Assembly: GCF_900168065.1 (NCBI RefSeq)
Contig: NZ_FUZZ01000007.1
Coordinates: forward strand, 1-64,000
Source of the DNA: Chitinophaga ginsengisegetis
GTDB lineage: Bacteria; Bacteroidota; Bacteroidia; Chitinophagales; Chitinophagaceae
Direction: 5' to 3'
DNA: 64,000 bases
Every line of letters begins with the position of its first letter. Within the stretch, counting starts at the first letter, position 1. The notes under the pieces were generated by a model. It was given only the letters and a program-made list of their open reading frames with translations. It had not been told where the DNA came from and searched no databases. Below, in pieces: positions 16,827 through 24,058 of the stretch. A program made the position numbers and the translations under genes.

Positions 16827-18140
16827 ATGAAGAAATCACTGTTATTATTACTGGCTGCCGGCAGCCTTTCCACTACCGGTTATGCACAGGATATCAAAGA
16901 AAAGGAAGTAGCCCGCGTGATCAGCACACTGGCTGCCGACGACATGGAAGGACGTTACCCCGGCACACCCGGTATAGAAAAGGCTGCGCAGTTTATCAGC
17001 AGCGAGTTTGCCAAAGCAGGTATTCAACCATTGCCCGGCGAAAAAAACTTCCTGCAGGAATTCGGCAAGTTCAGTTTAAAAACTTCCAGTGTATCCCTTA
17101 CCGTTAGCGGGGAAACTAAAGACTGGCCCGTGGCCGCTGTAGGCACCGGCCGCAGCTTCGACTGGGAAAAAGACAGCAGTTACAACACCGTTTATGCCAA
17201 CGAACCGGCTGAGCTGATGAAAATACTGCGTAACCCGGCAGCGCTGCAAAAGAATACCCTCGTTTGGGTAGGCGCAGCAATGGCCGGTTACATCAGCTAT
17301 ATCACCGCTTCCTTTTCAGAACGTAGTTATGATACACAGAGTGAGCTGGAAGCAGTACCACCTGCTGAAAAGCAGGTTATACTCGTATTCGCAAAAGAGA
17401 CAGTGGCAGATACTGCTTCCTGGAGCCTTCATCTCCGCCGCGAAATTACCGGGCAGCACTTTGCCAACGTAGCCGGTATGATTAAAGGAAGCACCAAACC
17501 AGATGAGTTCGTGATCTTCTCCGGTCACTACGATCACCTGGGTATATTACCTTCCGAGGCAGGCGACAGTATCGCCAACGGCGCAGATGATGATGCATCG
17601 GGTACCACAGCGGTAATCATGCTGTCGAAGTATTTTAAGAAACACCCTCCCAAACGCTCCGTGATTTTTGTAGCCTTTACAGCAGAAGAATCCGGCGGAC
17701 ATGGATCACGTTATTTTTCAGAACACCAGGATCCGGAGAAAGTAGTCGCCATGTTTAATATTGAGATGATTGGTAAGGAGTCCAAATTCGGGAAGAACAG
17801 CGCCTTTATCACCGGGTTTGAAAGATCCAGCTTTGGCCCTATCCTTCAACGCAACCTGAAAGGATCGAGCTTTACCTTCCATCCCGATCCTTACCCGGAG
17901 CAGGACCTGTTTTACCGGTCAGACAATGCCACCCTTGCCAGGCAAGGCGTTCCGGCACATACAATTTCCACTACGCAGATAGATAAAGACCACTTCTATC
18001 ACACCGTGAAAGATGAATTGGCTACACTTGATATTAAAAACATTACCGATATTATTAAGGCAATTGCCATCAGCGCCGGTACTATTGTGAATGGTACGGA
18101 TACGCCTACACGAATTGAGAAGGCATTGCTGAGAAAATAA
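16827..18140 (+). CDS. Exported M28 family zinc peptidase
   Basis: 437 residues with signal peptide 'LLLLAAGSLSTTGYAQ'. The di-zinc site of M28 aminopeptidases is visible: H234 in 'SGHYDHLG', the Asp cluster D254-D256 in 'GADDDASG', catalytic Glu pair E287-E288 in 'FTAEESGGHG', Asp/Glu in 'NIEMIG', and the late His in 'PAHTIS'. A protease-associated-like insert may occupy about residues 90-210. It begins 8 nt after the TlpA-like gene, so the pair is likely an operon for periplasmic or extracellular protein turnover (inference). A strong terminator follows. Confidence 0.93.
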   Translation: MKKSLLLLLAAGSLSTTGYAQDIKEKEVARVISTLAADDMEGRYPGTPGIEKAAQFISSEFAKAGIQPLPGEKNFLQEFGKFSLKTSSVSLTVSGETKDWPVAAVGTGRSFDWEKDSSYNTVYANEPAELMKILRNPAALQKNTLVWVGAAMAGYISYITASFSERSYDTQSELEAVPPAEKQVILVFAKETVADTASWSLHLRREITGQHFANVAGMIKGSTKPDEFVIFSGHYDHLGILPSEAGDSIANGADDDASGTTAVIMLSKYFKKHPPKRSVIFVAFTAEESGGHGSRYFSEHQDPEKVVAMFNIEMIGKESKFGKNSAFITGFERSSFGPILQRNLKGSSFTFHPDPYPEQDLFYRSDNATLARQGVPAHTISTTQIDKDHFYHTVKDELATLDIKNITDIIKAIAISAGTIVNGTDTPTRIEKALLRK

Positions 18141-18150
18141 CTCATATATT

Positions 18151-18190
18151 GATCCGGTTGAACGAAGCTCAACCGGATCATTCTTTTTTA
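18151..18190 (+). terminator. Terminator of the TlpA-like/M28 operon
   Basis: GATCCGGTTGA (18151-18161) and TCAACCGGATC (18169-18179) form an 11-bp perfect stem with a 7-nt loop, followed by a T-rich tract. Confidence 0.9.
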
Positions 18191-18279
18191 ATTAACAGTG
18201 AACTTATTTTTTTCTCCAAATTCTTTGTTAAATTTACTGCACGACTTTTCCCAATTAGTCATTTAAAACCATATCGATA

Positions 18280-19041
18280 ATGAAAACCGGAATCCTACAT
18301 TTCTGCGGTGCTATAGGCATTGCAAGTATCTTACTATCGTCGTGTGCCAATACGGACATGGCTAAACCAGATACCAATCAACCAATCGACAACGCGGATG
18401 CTGCCAGCGTGAACTATGAAATTTCAGCGATCAACCCAACTGCCACGTTATCACCTGATGCTTCAGGACGCTTATCTGCTCTCACCGGAGATGCAGCTAT
18501 GGCTAAAGCAGCCTCTGGAGGTTTCGACATCACCTGGGACACTGCCACTGCACGTTTAAGAGAAATCCGCTTCGATGCCAGACGTGGTAAAGATGAAGTG
18601 GAATTCAAATTAAAAACAGACAGGCAGATTGACCTGAAACAAGTACCTGCTATAATAGGTGCTATTAAAATTCCTAAAGGAACTTACCAGCAGGTAAAAG
18701 TGTATGCAAGAGTAGAAGGGGATAAGAAAGATCCTGCAGTAAGACTGAAAGGTTTTATCACCTGGGACAGCAAGAAAATTCCAGTTGAAATCCTGCTCTC
18801 CGGCAAGATTGAATTGCAGGCTCATGGAAAGGATGTAGTGGTAACCGATACCAAAATTGATTGGAAAGGTTCCCTCAAAATTTCTATGGACCTCATCCTC
18901 ACCAAACTGCAGATCGGCGACTTTACCGGCTCCTTTGCCAATGGTAAGTTACAGATCAGCATAGATGTTAACGGCAACCTCCATAACAAGGTGGTGGATG
19001 CACTGGAAAACAGTATGTCAGTGGAACATACGCACGACTAA
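18280..19041 (+). CDS. Lipoprotein of unknown function
   Basis: 253 residues. The N-terminus is a lipoprotein signal with lipobox 'LLSSC' (Cys at residue 22), so the protein should be membrane-anchored. The mature region is rich in beta-strand patterns and charged residues ('IRFDARRGKDEVEFKLKTD', 'AHGKDVVVTDTKIDWKG'). It looks like a DUF4382-like or other beta-sandwich domain, but I do not recognise it firmly. It ends in a His-containing tail 'MSVEHTHD', a possible metal site. It stands alone between two terminators. Confidence 0.82.
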   Translation: MKTGILHFCGAIGIASILLSSCANTDMAKPDTNQPIDNADAASVNYEISAINPTATLSPDASGRLSALTGDAAMAKAASGGFDITWDTATARLREIRFDARRGKDEVEFKLKTDRQIDLKQVPAIIGAIKIPKGTYQQVKVYARVEGDKKDPAVRLKGFITWDSKKIPVEILLSGKIELQAHGKDVVVTDTKIDWKGSLKISMDLILTKLQIGDFTGSFANGKLQISIDVNGNLHNKVVDALENSMSVEHTHD

Positions 19042-19061
19042 GTAGCGAAAACTTTTAAAAT

Positions 19062-19110
19062 AACGGATCTGTGGAGAGATACACTTCTCTGCAGATCCGT
19101 TATTGTTTTA
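19062..19110. terminator. Bidirectional terminator between the lipoprotein and the EEP hydrolase
   Basis: AACGGATCTG (19062-19071) pairs with CAGATCCGTT (19092-19101), and inner GAGAG/CTCTC-type pairing extends the stem. T-rich sequence follows on the plus strand and an A-rich stretch precedes it. Confidence 0.8.
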
Positions 19111-19962
19111 CTATCTTATAATAATCTCCGCATACACCGCGAAATGATCAGACGCATATCTTCCTTCCCACGTTTCAGAAATGCTGGCATGTTTTAAAAC
19201 ATCGTATTTTCCTTTGAGAAAGATATAATCAATGGGCTGGTTGTCCCGTTCTGCGATATTCCATCCGTTGAAAGTGCCGGCAGGACCAAAGTGTGGCGTT
19301 TTACTGATTGCCTTACTATCGGTTAAATGCAGCGGATCATTGGGATTCATAATAATCTGAATGGGTTCATCAGATGGTACCGCGTTGAAGTCGCCGGTAA
19401 TAATGGCCGCCTCTTTTCCCGCAATGAGATGTACCCGTTGCAGCAATAGCTTCGCGCTTTCCCTGCGGGCAATTTTCCCCATGTGATCAAAGTGGGTGTT
19501 GAAGTGATAAAACAGCTTGTTTGTTTTTTTATCCCTGAACTTTCCCCAGGTAACAATACGGGCGCAGGCGCCGTCCCATCCGATATGACCGGCTATTGCA
19601 GGCGTTTCCGACAGCCAGAAAGTTTCACTGTTTAACATTTGCAAACGGGCAGTATCGTAGAATATCGCGGAAAATTCTCCTTTTGTTTTTCCGTCGTCGC
19701 GGCCTACACCAATCATTTTATATTGGGGCAACCTTTGCTGAAGATCCTGCATCTGGTCGTATAGTGCTTCCTGCACACCCAGCGTATGGGCGCCCAGGAA
19801 CAGGATTTCGGATGCTACTTTATCTTTGCGGTGTGGCCACGCATTAGCGCTGTCGTCCGGGTTATTATACCGTATGTTGAAAGTCATTACCTTCAATGGA
19901 ACCTGTGCGGCAAGAGCGCTCACGAGCAGGCAGCAAAAAACTGTCAGCCATAGTCTTCTCAT
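19111..19962 (-). CDS. Exported endonuclease/exonuclease/phosphatase (EEP) family hydrolase
   Basis: 283 residues with signal peptide 'LTVFCCLLVSALAAQ'. The EEP fold is shown by 'LKVMTFNIRYNNPDDSANAW' (Asn), 'LGVQEAL' (metal Glu), 'NTHFDHMGKIARRESAKLL', 'AIITGDFNAVPSDEPI' (Asp/Asn) and 'YASDHFAVYAEI' (catalytic Asp-His). This subfamily includes exported phosphodiesterases of unclear substrate, sometimes annotated as glycoside- or sphingomyelinase-like. It is a single-gene unit. Confidence 0.92.
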   Translation of the reverse strand: MRRLWLTVFCCLLVSALAAQVPLKVMTFNIRYNNPDDSANAWPHRKDKVASEILFLGAHTLGVQEALYDQMQDLQQRLPQYKMIGVGRDDGKTKGEFSAIFYDTARLQMLNSETFWLSETPAIAGHIGWDGACARIVTWGKFRDKKTNKLFYHFNTHFDHMGKIARRESAKLLLQRVHLIAGKEAAIITGDFNAVPSDEPIQIIMNPNDPLHLTDSKAISKTPHFGPAGTFNGWNIAERDNQPIDYIFLKGKYDVLKHASISETWEGRYASDHFAVYAEIIIR

Positions 19963-20045
19963 ACTAATTCAATTTTAGCCTGTAAAAATAACACGGGGAA
20001 GCATAAATCCCAGTGAAGCAGGAATAATTTATCAGTAAGATATTC

Positions 20046-20732
20046 TTAGTGGGTATACTGGTTGAGTTGAAGGATTAAGTCGGGGTCGGGGCAGTTTTGC
20101 AGGTATTTTTCTTTTTCGCTGTAGCGGCACACGCCAGGATAATCGCCGCGGAAACCCTGCATATCTTCAATTACCTGGAAATGCAGGTGTGGCGGCCATC
20201 CGCCGTTTTCGGCGGGCGTACCGAAATGAGCCAGCGCCTGTCCCGCAGTGATGGGCATATTTTCATACAACCCCTGGAGGTTGGAAATGCTGAGATGACC
20301 ATACAGGGTATGGAAGGTGTATCCGTCCAGCTGGTGCTGAAGAATGATGGTAGCGCCATAATCCCCGAAATGATCATTAAAACGGAAACTATGTACATGC
20401 GCATTCATAGGGGCATAAAGCCGGGTGCCGGTTTCTCCCCATACATCAATACCGAGGTGTAAGCGCCGTGGTTCTTCCCCGGCATCAAAATGAGGGCTTA
20501 CCGCATAAATAGTACGATGCTCCGCATAGCCGCCGATACCCAGCCGGCAGCCACTTTGCTCCAGCGTATTGTCGATATACCGGCTAAACCGGTTAATATC
20601 CTGCAGTATGTTTTTGGTGAGGGTAGTGTTATTGGCGGTGAAATCCATTACCAGCAGGGATTCATGATCTCCCAAAAGCGGAATAACCGGCTTAAAGGTG
20701 GACTGATATTTCTTTAATACCTCCTGTAACAT
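20046..20732 (-). CDS. M23 family metallopeptidase (LytM-like)
   Basis: 228 residues. The zinc site of M23 peptidases is present: 'RRLHLGIDVWGETGTRLYAP' (His and Asp) and 'PPHLHFQVIED' (H-x-H), with 'TFHTLYGHLSISNLQG' between. It would cleave peptide bridges or stems in the cell wall. There is no clear signal peptide and no LysM or coiled-coil domain, which is unusual for an envelope hydrolase and raises the possibility of a cytoplasmic or non-peptidoglycan role. It is divergent from the Lgt-like gene, with 66 nt between start codons. Confidence 0.88.
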   Translation of the reverse strand: MLQEVLKKYQSTFKPVIPLLGDHESLLVMDFTANNTTLTKNILQDINRFSRYIDNTLEQSGCRLGIGGYAEHRTIYAVSPHFDAGEEPRRLHLGIDVWGETGTRLYAPMNAHVHSFRFNDHFGDYGATIILQHQLDGYTFHTLYGHLSISNLQGLYENMPITAGQALAHFGTPAENGGWPPHLHFQVIEDMQGFRGDYPGVCRYSEKEKYLQNCPDPDLILQLNQYTH

Positions 20733-20798
20733 ATTTTGTGATGCTTGACTTTCGTCTAAATATAAATATTAATTTGTGGATTAAATAATGCTGGTCCT

Positions 20799-21557
20799 TT
20801 GCAGTTCCCCATCTATATCAATTTGTTTTCCTTACATCTTCCGCTGCACGCTGTAACGGAAACCCTGGGCATGTTTATCGGCTTCCGGTATTTTTTATAC
20901 CTGCGCCGGCAGCAGGGCGACCGGATAGAAAGCAGTAACCGCCTCTGGGCCATTATAGGCGCCATTTTCGGCGCTTTATTCGGAAGCCGGTTGTTAGGTG
21001 CGCTGGAAAACCCGCCGGGCCTGTATCAGGCCAATAACCTGCTTTTTTATATCTATCAGAATAAAACCATCGTGGGAGGATTGCTGGGTGGGCTGATCGG
21101 GGTGGAGCTGATCAAGAAAATAATCGGCGAAAAGCATTCCACGGGCGACCTGTTTGTGTATCCCCTGATACTGGCTATGATCATAGGCCGTATAGGTTGT
21201 TTTACGATGGGTATTTATGAAGAAACCTACGGACTGCCCACCTCATTGCCCTGGGGCATGGATCTGGGCGATGGCATCCCCCGGCACCCGGTATCTCTCT
21301 ATGAAATTATTTTTTTAATATTATTATGGCAGACGTTAACCGGCATCAGCCACCACTATTCCCTGGTAAACGGCGCACGGTTTAAACTTTTCATGATTGC
21401 CTACCTGCTGTTCCGTTTCGGCCTGGATTTTATCAAGCCGGGATATCGCTTCGCTTTCGGGCTGGGGTCCATACAGCTGGCCTGTTTGGCCGGATTACTC
21501 TATTATTCGCCGGTGATTATTTTTCCTTCACGACTAACACAAAAACAATATGCCTGA
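20799..21557 (+). CDS. Lgt-like integral membrane protein (divergent prolipoprotein diacylglyceryl transferase homolog)
   Basis: 252 residues, start TTG at 20799; the nearby ATG at 20788 is out of frame. About seven hydrophobic segments. The Lgt fold is indicated by 'VGGLLGGLIGVE' (92-103), 'GRIGCFTMG' (130-138) and 'HPVSLYE' (163-169). Lgt transfers diacylglyceryl from phosphatidylglycerol to lipoprotein cysteine. Two positions differ from E. coli Lgt: the His of 'HGGLIG' (His103) is Leu96 here, and the Asn of 'GRLGNF' (Asn146) is Cys134; Arg131, matching Arg143, is kept. It may therefore not be a lipoprotein enzyme. It overlaps the radical SAM gene by 8 nt, so the two are translationally coupled. 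Confidence 0.85.
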   Translation: MQFPIYINLFSLHLPLHAVTETLGMFIGFRYFLYLRRQQGDRIESSNRLWAIIGAIFGALFGSRLLGALENPPGLYQANNLLFYIYQNKTIVGGLLGGLIGVELIKKIIGEKHSTGDLFVYPLILAMIIGRIGCFTMGIYEETYGLPTSLPWGMDLGDGIPRHPVSLYEIIFLILLWQTLTGISHHYSLVNGARFKLFMIAYLLFRFGLDFIKPGYRFAFGLGSIQLACLAGLLYYSPVIIFPSRLTQKQYA

Positions 21558-22959
21558 AAAAAATTACACCTACTATGATTTTACACTCAGCATCTGCAGT
21601 ACCTGTTTACGCCGTGTAGACGCGAAGGTGATATTTGAAGACGAAAAGGTTTTCATGATCAAGCATTGTCCGCATCATGGAAAAGAAAAGGTGTTAATCG
21701 CTACCGATATCGATTACTACAAAAATACCCGCAACTATAACAAACCTTCCGAAGCACCGCTGAAAACCAATACCAGCACACATTACGGCTGCCCTTATGA
21801 TTGCGGCCTCTGTAAAGATCATGAGCAACATTCCTGCCTGAGCGTGATTGAAGTAACAGACCGCTGTAACCTTACCTGTCCTACCTGCTACGCGATGTCG
21901 TCGCCACACTACGGCCGGCACCGCACCCTGGAAGAAATAGAACAGATGCTGGATATCATCGTGGAAAACGAAGGACAACCGGATGTGGTGCAACTCAGCG
22001 GGGGAGAACCTACTATCCATCCACAGTTCTTTGAAATACTGGATATCGCCAAAACAAAACCGATCCGCCATCTTATGATCAACACCAACGGTGTGCGTAT
22101 CGCAAAAGATAAAGAATTCACCGCACGACTGGCCACCTATATGCCGGATTTTGAAGTGTATCTTCAGTTCGACAGCTTTAAGCCGGAAGCGCTGGAACGT
22201 ATGCGTGGAAAGGATCTGACGGATGTAAGAAAGCAGGCGCTGGAAAATCTCAATGAAGTAAATCTCAGCACCACATTAGTGGTTACCCTGCAACGCGGCG
22301 TGAATGAAGATGAAATGGGCGCCATTATCGACTATGCCCTGAAGCAACCCTGCGTTCGTGGCGTTACGTTTCAACCGGTGCAGGTGGCAGGCCGCACCGA
22401 TGGCTTCGACCCCGCTACGGATCGTATTACGCTTACAGAAGTACGGCAGCGTATCCTGGAGCAATCACCCATCTGGAACGATCACGACATTATTCCCGTT
22501 CCCTGCAACCCCGATGCGTTGGCAATGGCTTATGCACTCAAAATAGACGGACAGGTATTTCCGCTCACCCGTTACGTGGATCCCGCTGTACTACTGAATA
22601 ATTCAAAAAATACCATCGTGTATGAACAGGACGAAAGGCTGCATCAGCACATCCTGAAAATATTCAGTACCGGCATCTCTACCGATGCTGCTGTAAATGA
22701 TATGCAGTCGCTGCTTTGCTGCCTGCCACAGGTACAGGCTCCCGGTCTCGACTATACGAACCTGTTCCGCATTGTGATCATGCGTTTCCTGGATGCCTAC
22801 GATTTTGATGTGCGTGCCATTAAAAAATCGTGCGTGCATATTGTACATAAAGATGGCCGCATCATCCCGTTTGAAACCATGAACCTGTTTTACCGCGATG
22901 ACAAAGAAGCCTATTTAAAACAACTCCAGGAAGAACGGACCTTTATTCCTATCGTTTAA
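21550..22959 (+). CDS. Radical SAM enzyme of the Tes/MJ0619-like type
   Basis: 469 residues. An N-terminal rubredoxin-like region has C16-S-T-C19 and C40-P-H-H-G. A cysteine cluster C81-PYD-C85-GL-C88 follows, then the radical SAM motif C106-NLT-C110-PT-C113 and SAM-contacting 'SGGEPT' (150-155). The C-terminus contains 'KKSCVHIVHKDGRIIPF'. This arrangement (CxxC, CPxHG, GCPxDCGLC, CxxxCxxC, late C-H-DGRIIPF) is what I associate with archaeal tetraether lipid synthase Tes (MJ0619 family), which joins lipid tails by C-C bonds. Assignment is by motif recall, not alignment. It overlaps the Lgt-like gene; a lipid substrate is inferred. Confidence 0.85.
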   Translation: MPEKNYTYYDFTLSICSTCLRRVDAKVIFEDEKVFMIKHCPHHGKEKVLIATDIDYYKNTRNYNKPSEAPLKTNTSTHYGCPYDCGLCKDHEQHSCLSVIEVTDRCNLTCPTCYAMSSPHYGRHRTLEEIEQMLDIIVENEGQPDVVQLSGGEPTIHPQFFEILDIAKTKPIRHLMINTNGVRIAKDKEFTARLATYMPDFEVYLQFDSFKPEALERMRGKDLTDVRKQALENLNEVNLSTTLVVTLQRGVNEDEMGAIIDYALKQPCVRGVTFQPVQVAGRTDGFDPATDRITLTEVRQRILEQSPIWNDHDIIPVPCNPDALAMAYALKIDGQVFPLTRYVDPAVLLNNSKNTIVYEQDERLHQHILKIFSTGISTDAAVNDMQSLLCCLPQVQAPGLDYTNLFRIVIMRFLDAYDFDVRAIKKSCVHIVHKDGRIIPFETMNLFYRDDKEAYLKQLQEERTFIPIV

Positions 22960-22969
22960 ATGATTGTAT

Positions 22970-23236
22970 ATGAATAAATTTTTCAAAGATGTACTCTTAT
23001 TTACCCTGATACCACTGGGCATTTTCCTGGTGATGTGCATAGCCGGCGATGAAGGTATCATTGCTGCCGGATTGATAGCGATGTTCCTGGTAGCGGCCTA
23101 TTTTGTGATTGGCCTCATCCTGGTCATTGTTAATAAGAATCATATGGGGAAAGTGTTGTTATTGTCGTCAGGGATTATTTTGCTGGTGGGGTTGTCTACC
23201 TGCGGGCTTATTTTAAGCGGTTTGAGTATACGGTAA
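22970..23236 (+). CDS. Small membrane protein, paralog A
   Basis: 88 residues from ATG 22970; a TTG two codons earlier is less likely. There are three predicted membrane segments (about 8-25, 31-54, 62-84) and almost no soluble part. It resembles the next gene in length, layout and in matching positions ('MGKVLLLSSGIILLVG' versus 'LGKSLLIAGGVLIIG'), so they are tandem duplicates. It starts 10 nt after the radical SAM stop codon and is probably in the same transcript. No known family recognised. Confidence 0.72.
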   Translation: MNKFFKDVLLFTLIPLGIFLVMCIAGDEGIIAAGLIAMFLVAAYFVIGLILVIVNKNHMGKVLLLSSGIILLVGLSTCGLILSGLSIR

Positions 23237-23303
23237 GCAATGTTTATGAGAAGAATTTTAAAACATGTTGCATTGGTGTAGCTGCTTCCTAATAAATTAA
23301 ACG

Positions 23304-23573
23304 ATGAATAAAACCTTAAAACAAGTACTGCTTTTAATATTAATTCCCGTAGTATGTACTGCATTATTGTTTGCTATAGAGCCGCAAGCTACTATGGAGC
23401 ACCTGGGCATTTTTAAATACCTGATAGGGGGATATATCATTATGGGATTAATATTGCTGTTTACAGGAGATCCGCAGTTGGGAAAGTCGTTATTGATTGC
23501 CGGAGGAGTATTGATTATTGGAACTATTGCATCCTTTATAGTAGCATTAATTTCCTACACCGGCATAGCATAA
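23304..23573 (+). CDS. Small membrane protein, paralog B
   Basis: 89 residues, three hydrophobic segments (about 7-25, 38-55, 60-85). It is a diverged copy of the gene at 22970: both begin with MNK, have a polar turn with 'G..L..GK' before the last segment, and are nearly equal in length. It is 67 nt downstream. Function unknown. Possible partner of the Lgt-like/radical SAM pair by position only. Confidence 0.7.
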   Translation: MNKTLKQVLLLILIPVVCTALLFAIEPQATMEHLGIFKYLIGGYIIMGLILLFTGDPQLGKSLLIAGGVLIIGTIASFIVALISYTGIA

Positions 23574-24056
23574 AGAGGTCCGTTATGCGCTGGCCGGATT
23601 TTATCCAGTGTTTTCTACGGAAAATTGGTTTATTTTTTGCGTTTTATAGAATTTTTGGAAAATTCAGTGAAATTCAGAGGCTTCACCAACATCATTCTTT
23701 AAATAATTTAATATGGTGAGCGGCATTTAACTGCAATGATTTATTAAATGCCGCTCAATTACTTACACCAGTATATTTGATATATATCATTTCACTTATA
23801 TGGCAGCGCCTGCATAAGCGCCCTGTACTTTTTCGTCTGTAAAGCCCTGTGGTAAAGGGTTACATGATCAAGTCCACGTCCCCTCCACGTCACCTCCGGG
23901 GAATCTCCATGTATTAAGCATGTCCTAAGCATATGCTAAGTATAAATGAAGCATTCCCCAGTCAATCTTTAAGCAATCCCTGTTATCCCCTAATTTCCCA
24001 AAATCACAAAAAGTTAATCAGTAAAATCAGGGGAATCCTGGGAAAGACAACCTCCG
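23574..24056. other. Intergenic region between small membrane protein B and leuS
   Basis: No convincing gene in 483 nt. It holds a perfect 13-bp hairpin (23718-23756), an exact -7 box TATATTTG at 23772-23779 facing leuS, two copies of TCCACGTC near 23875-23895, the palindrome AGCATATGCT near 23928-23937, and at its right end (24017-24058) one arm of the intergenic repeat family also found at 33.3 kb. All of this lies downstream of both converging genes. Confidence 0.6.
23718..23756. terminator. Bidirectional hairpin terminator
   Basis: GAGCGGCATTTAA (23718-23730) and TTAAATGCCGCTC (23744-23756) form a perfect 13-bp stem with a 13-nt loop between converging transcription units. The T-tract is weak (AATTACTTA). 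Confidence 0.65.
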
Positions 24057-24058
24057 CT
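24017..24058. repeat. Intergenic repeat copy, single arm
   Basis: These 42 nt match 33354-33395 at 36 positions, including AATCCTG and AAGACAAC blocks. The copy runs into the stop codon region of leuS and so lies in its 3' untranslated end. It lacks the opposing arm seen at 33228-33254. Confidence 0.75.

Noticed and set aside
20799..21557. Calling this gene canonical lgt
   Set aside because: Fold motifs match, but two positions reported as important in E. coli Lgt are changed and the gene is coupled to a radical SAM enzyme, so I left the symbol empty.
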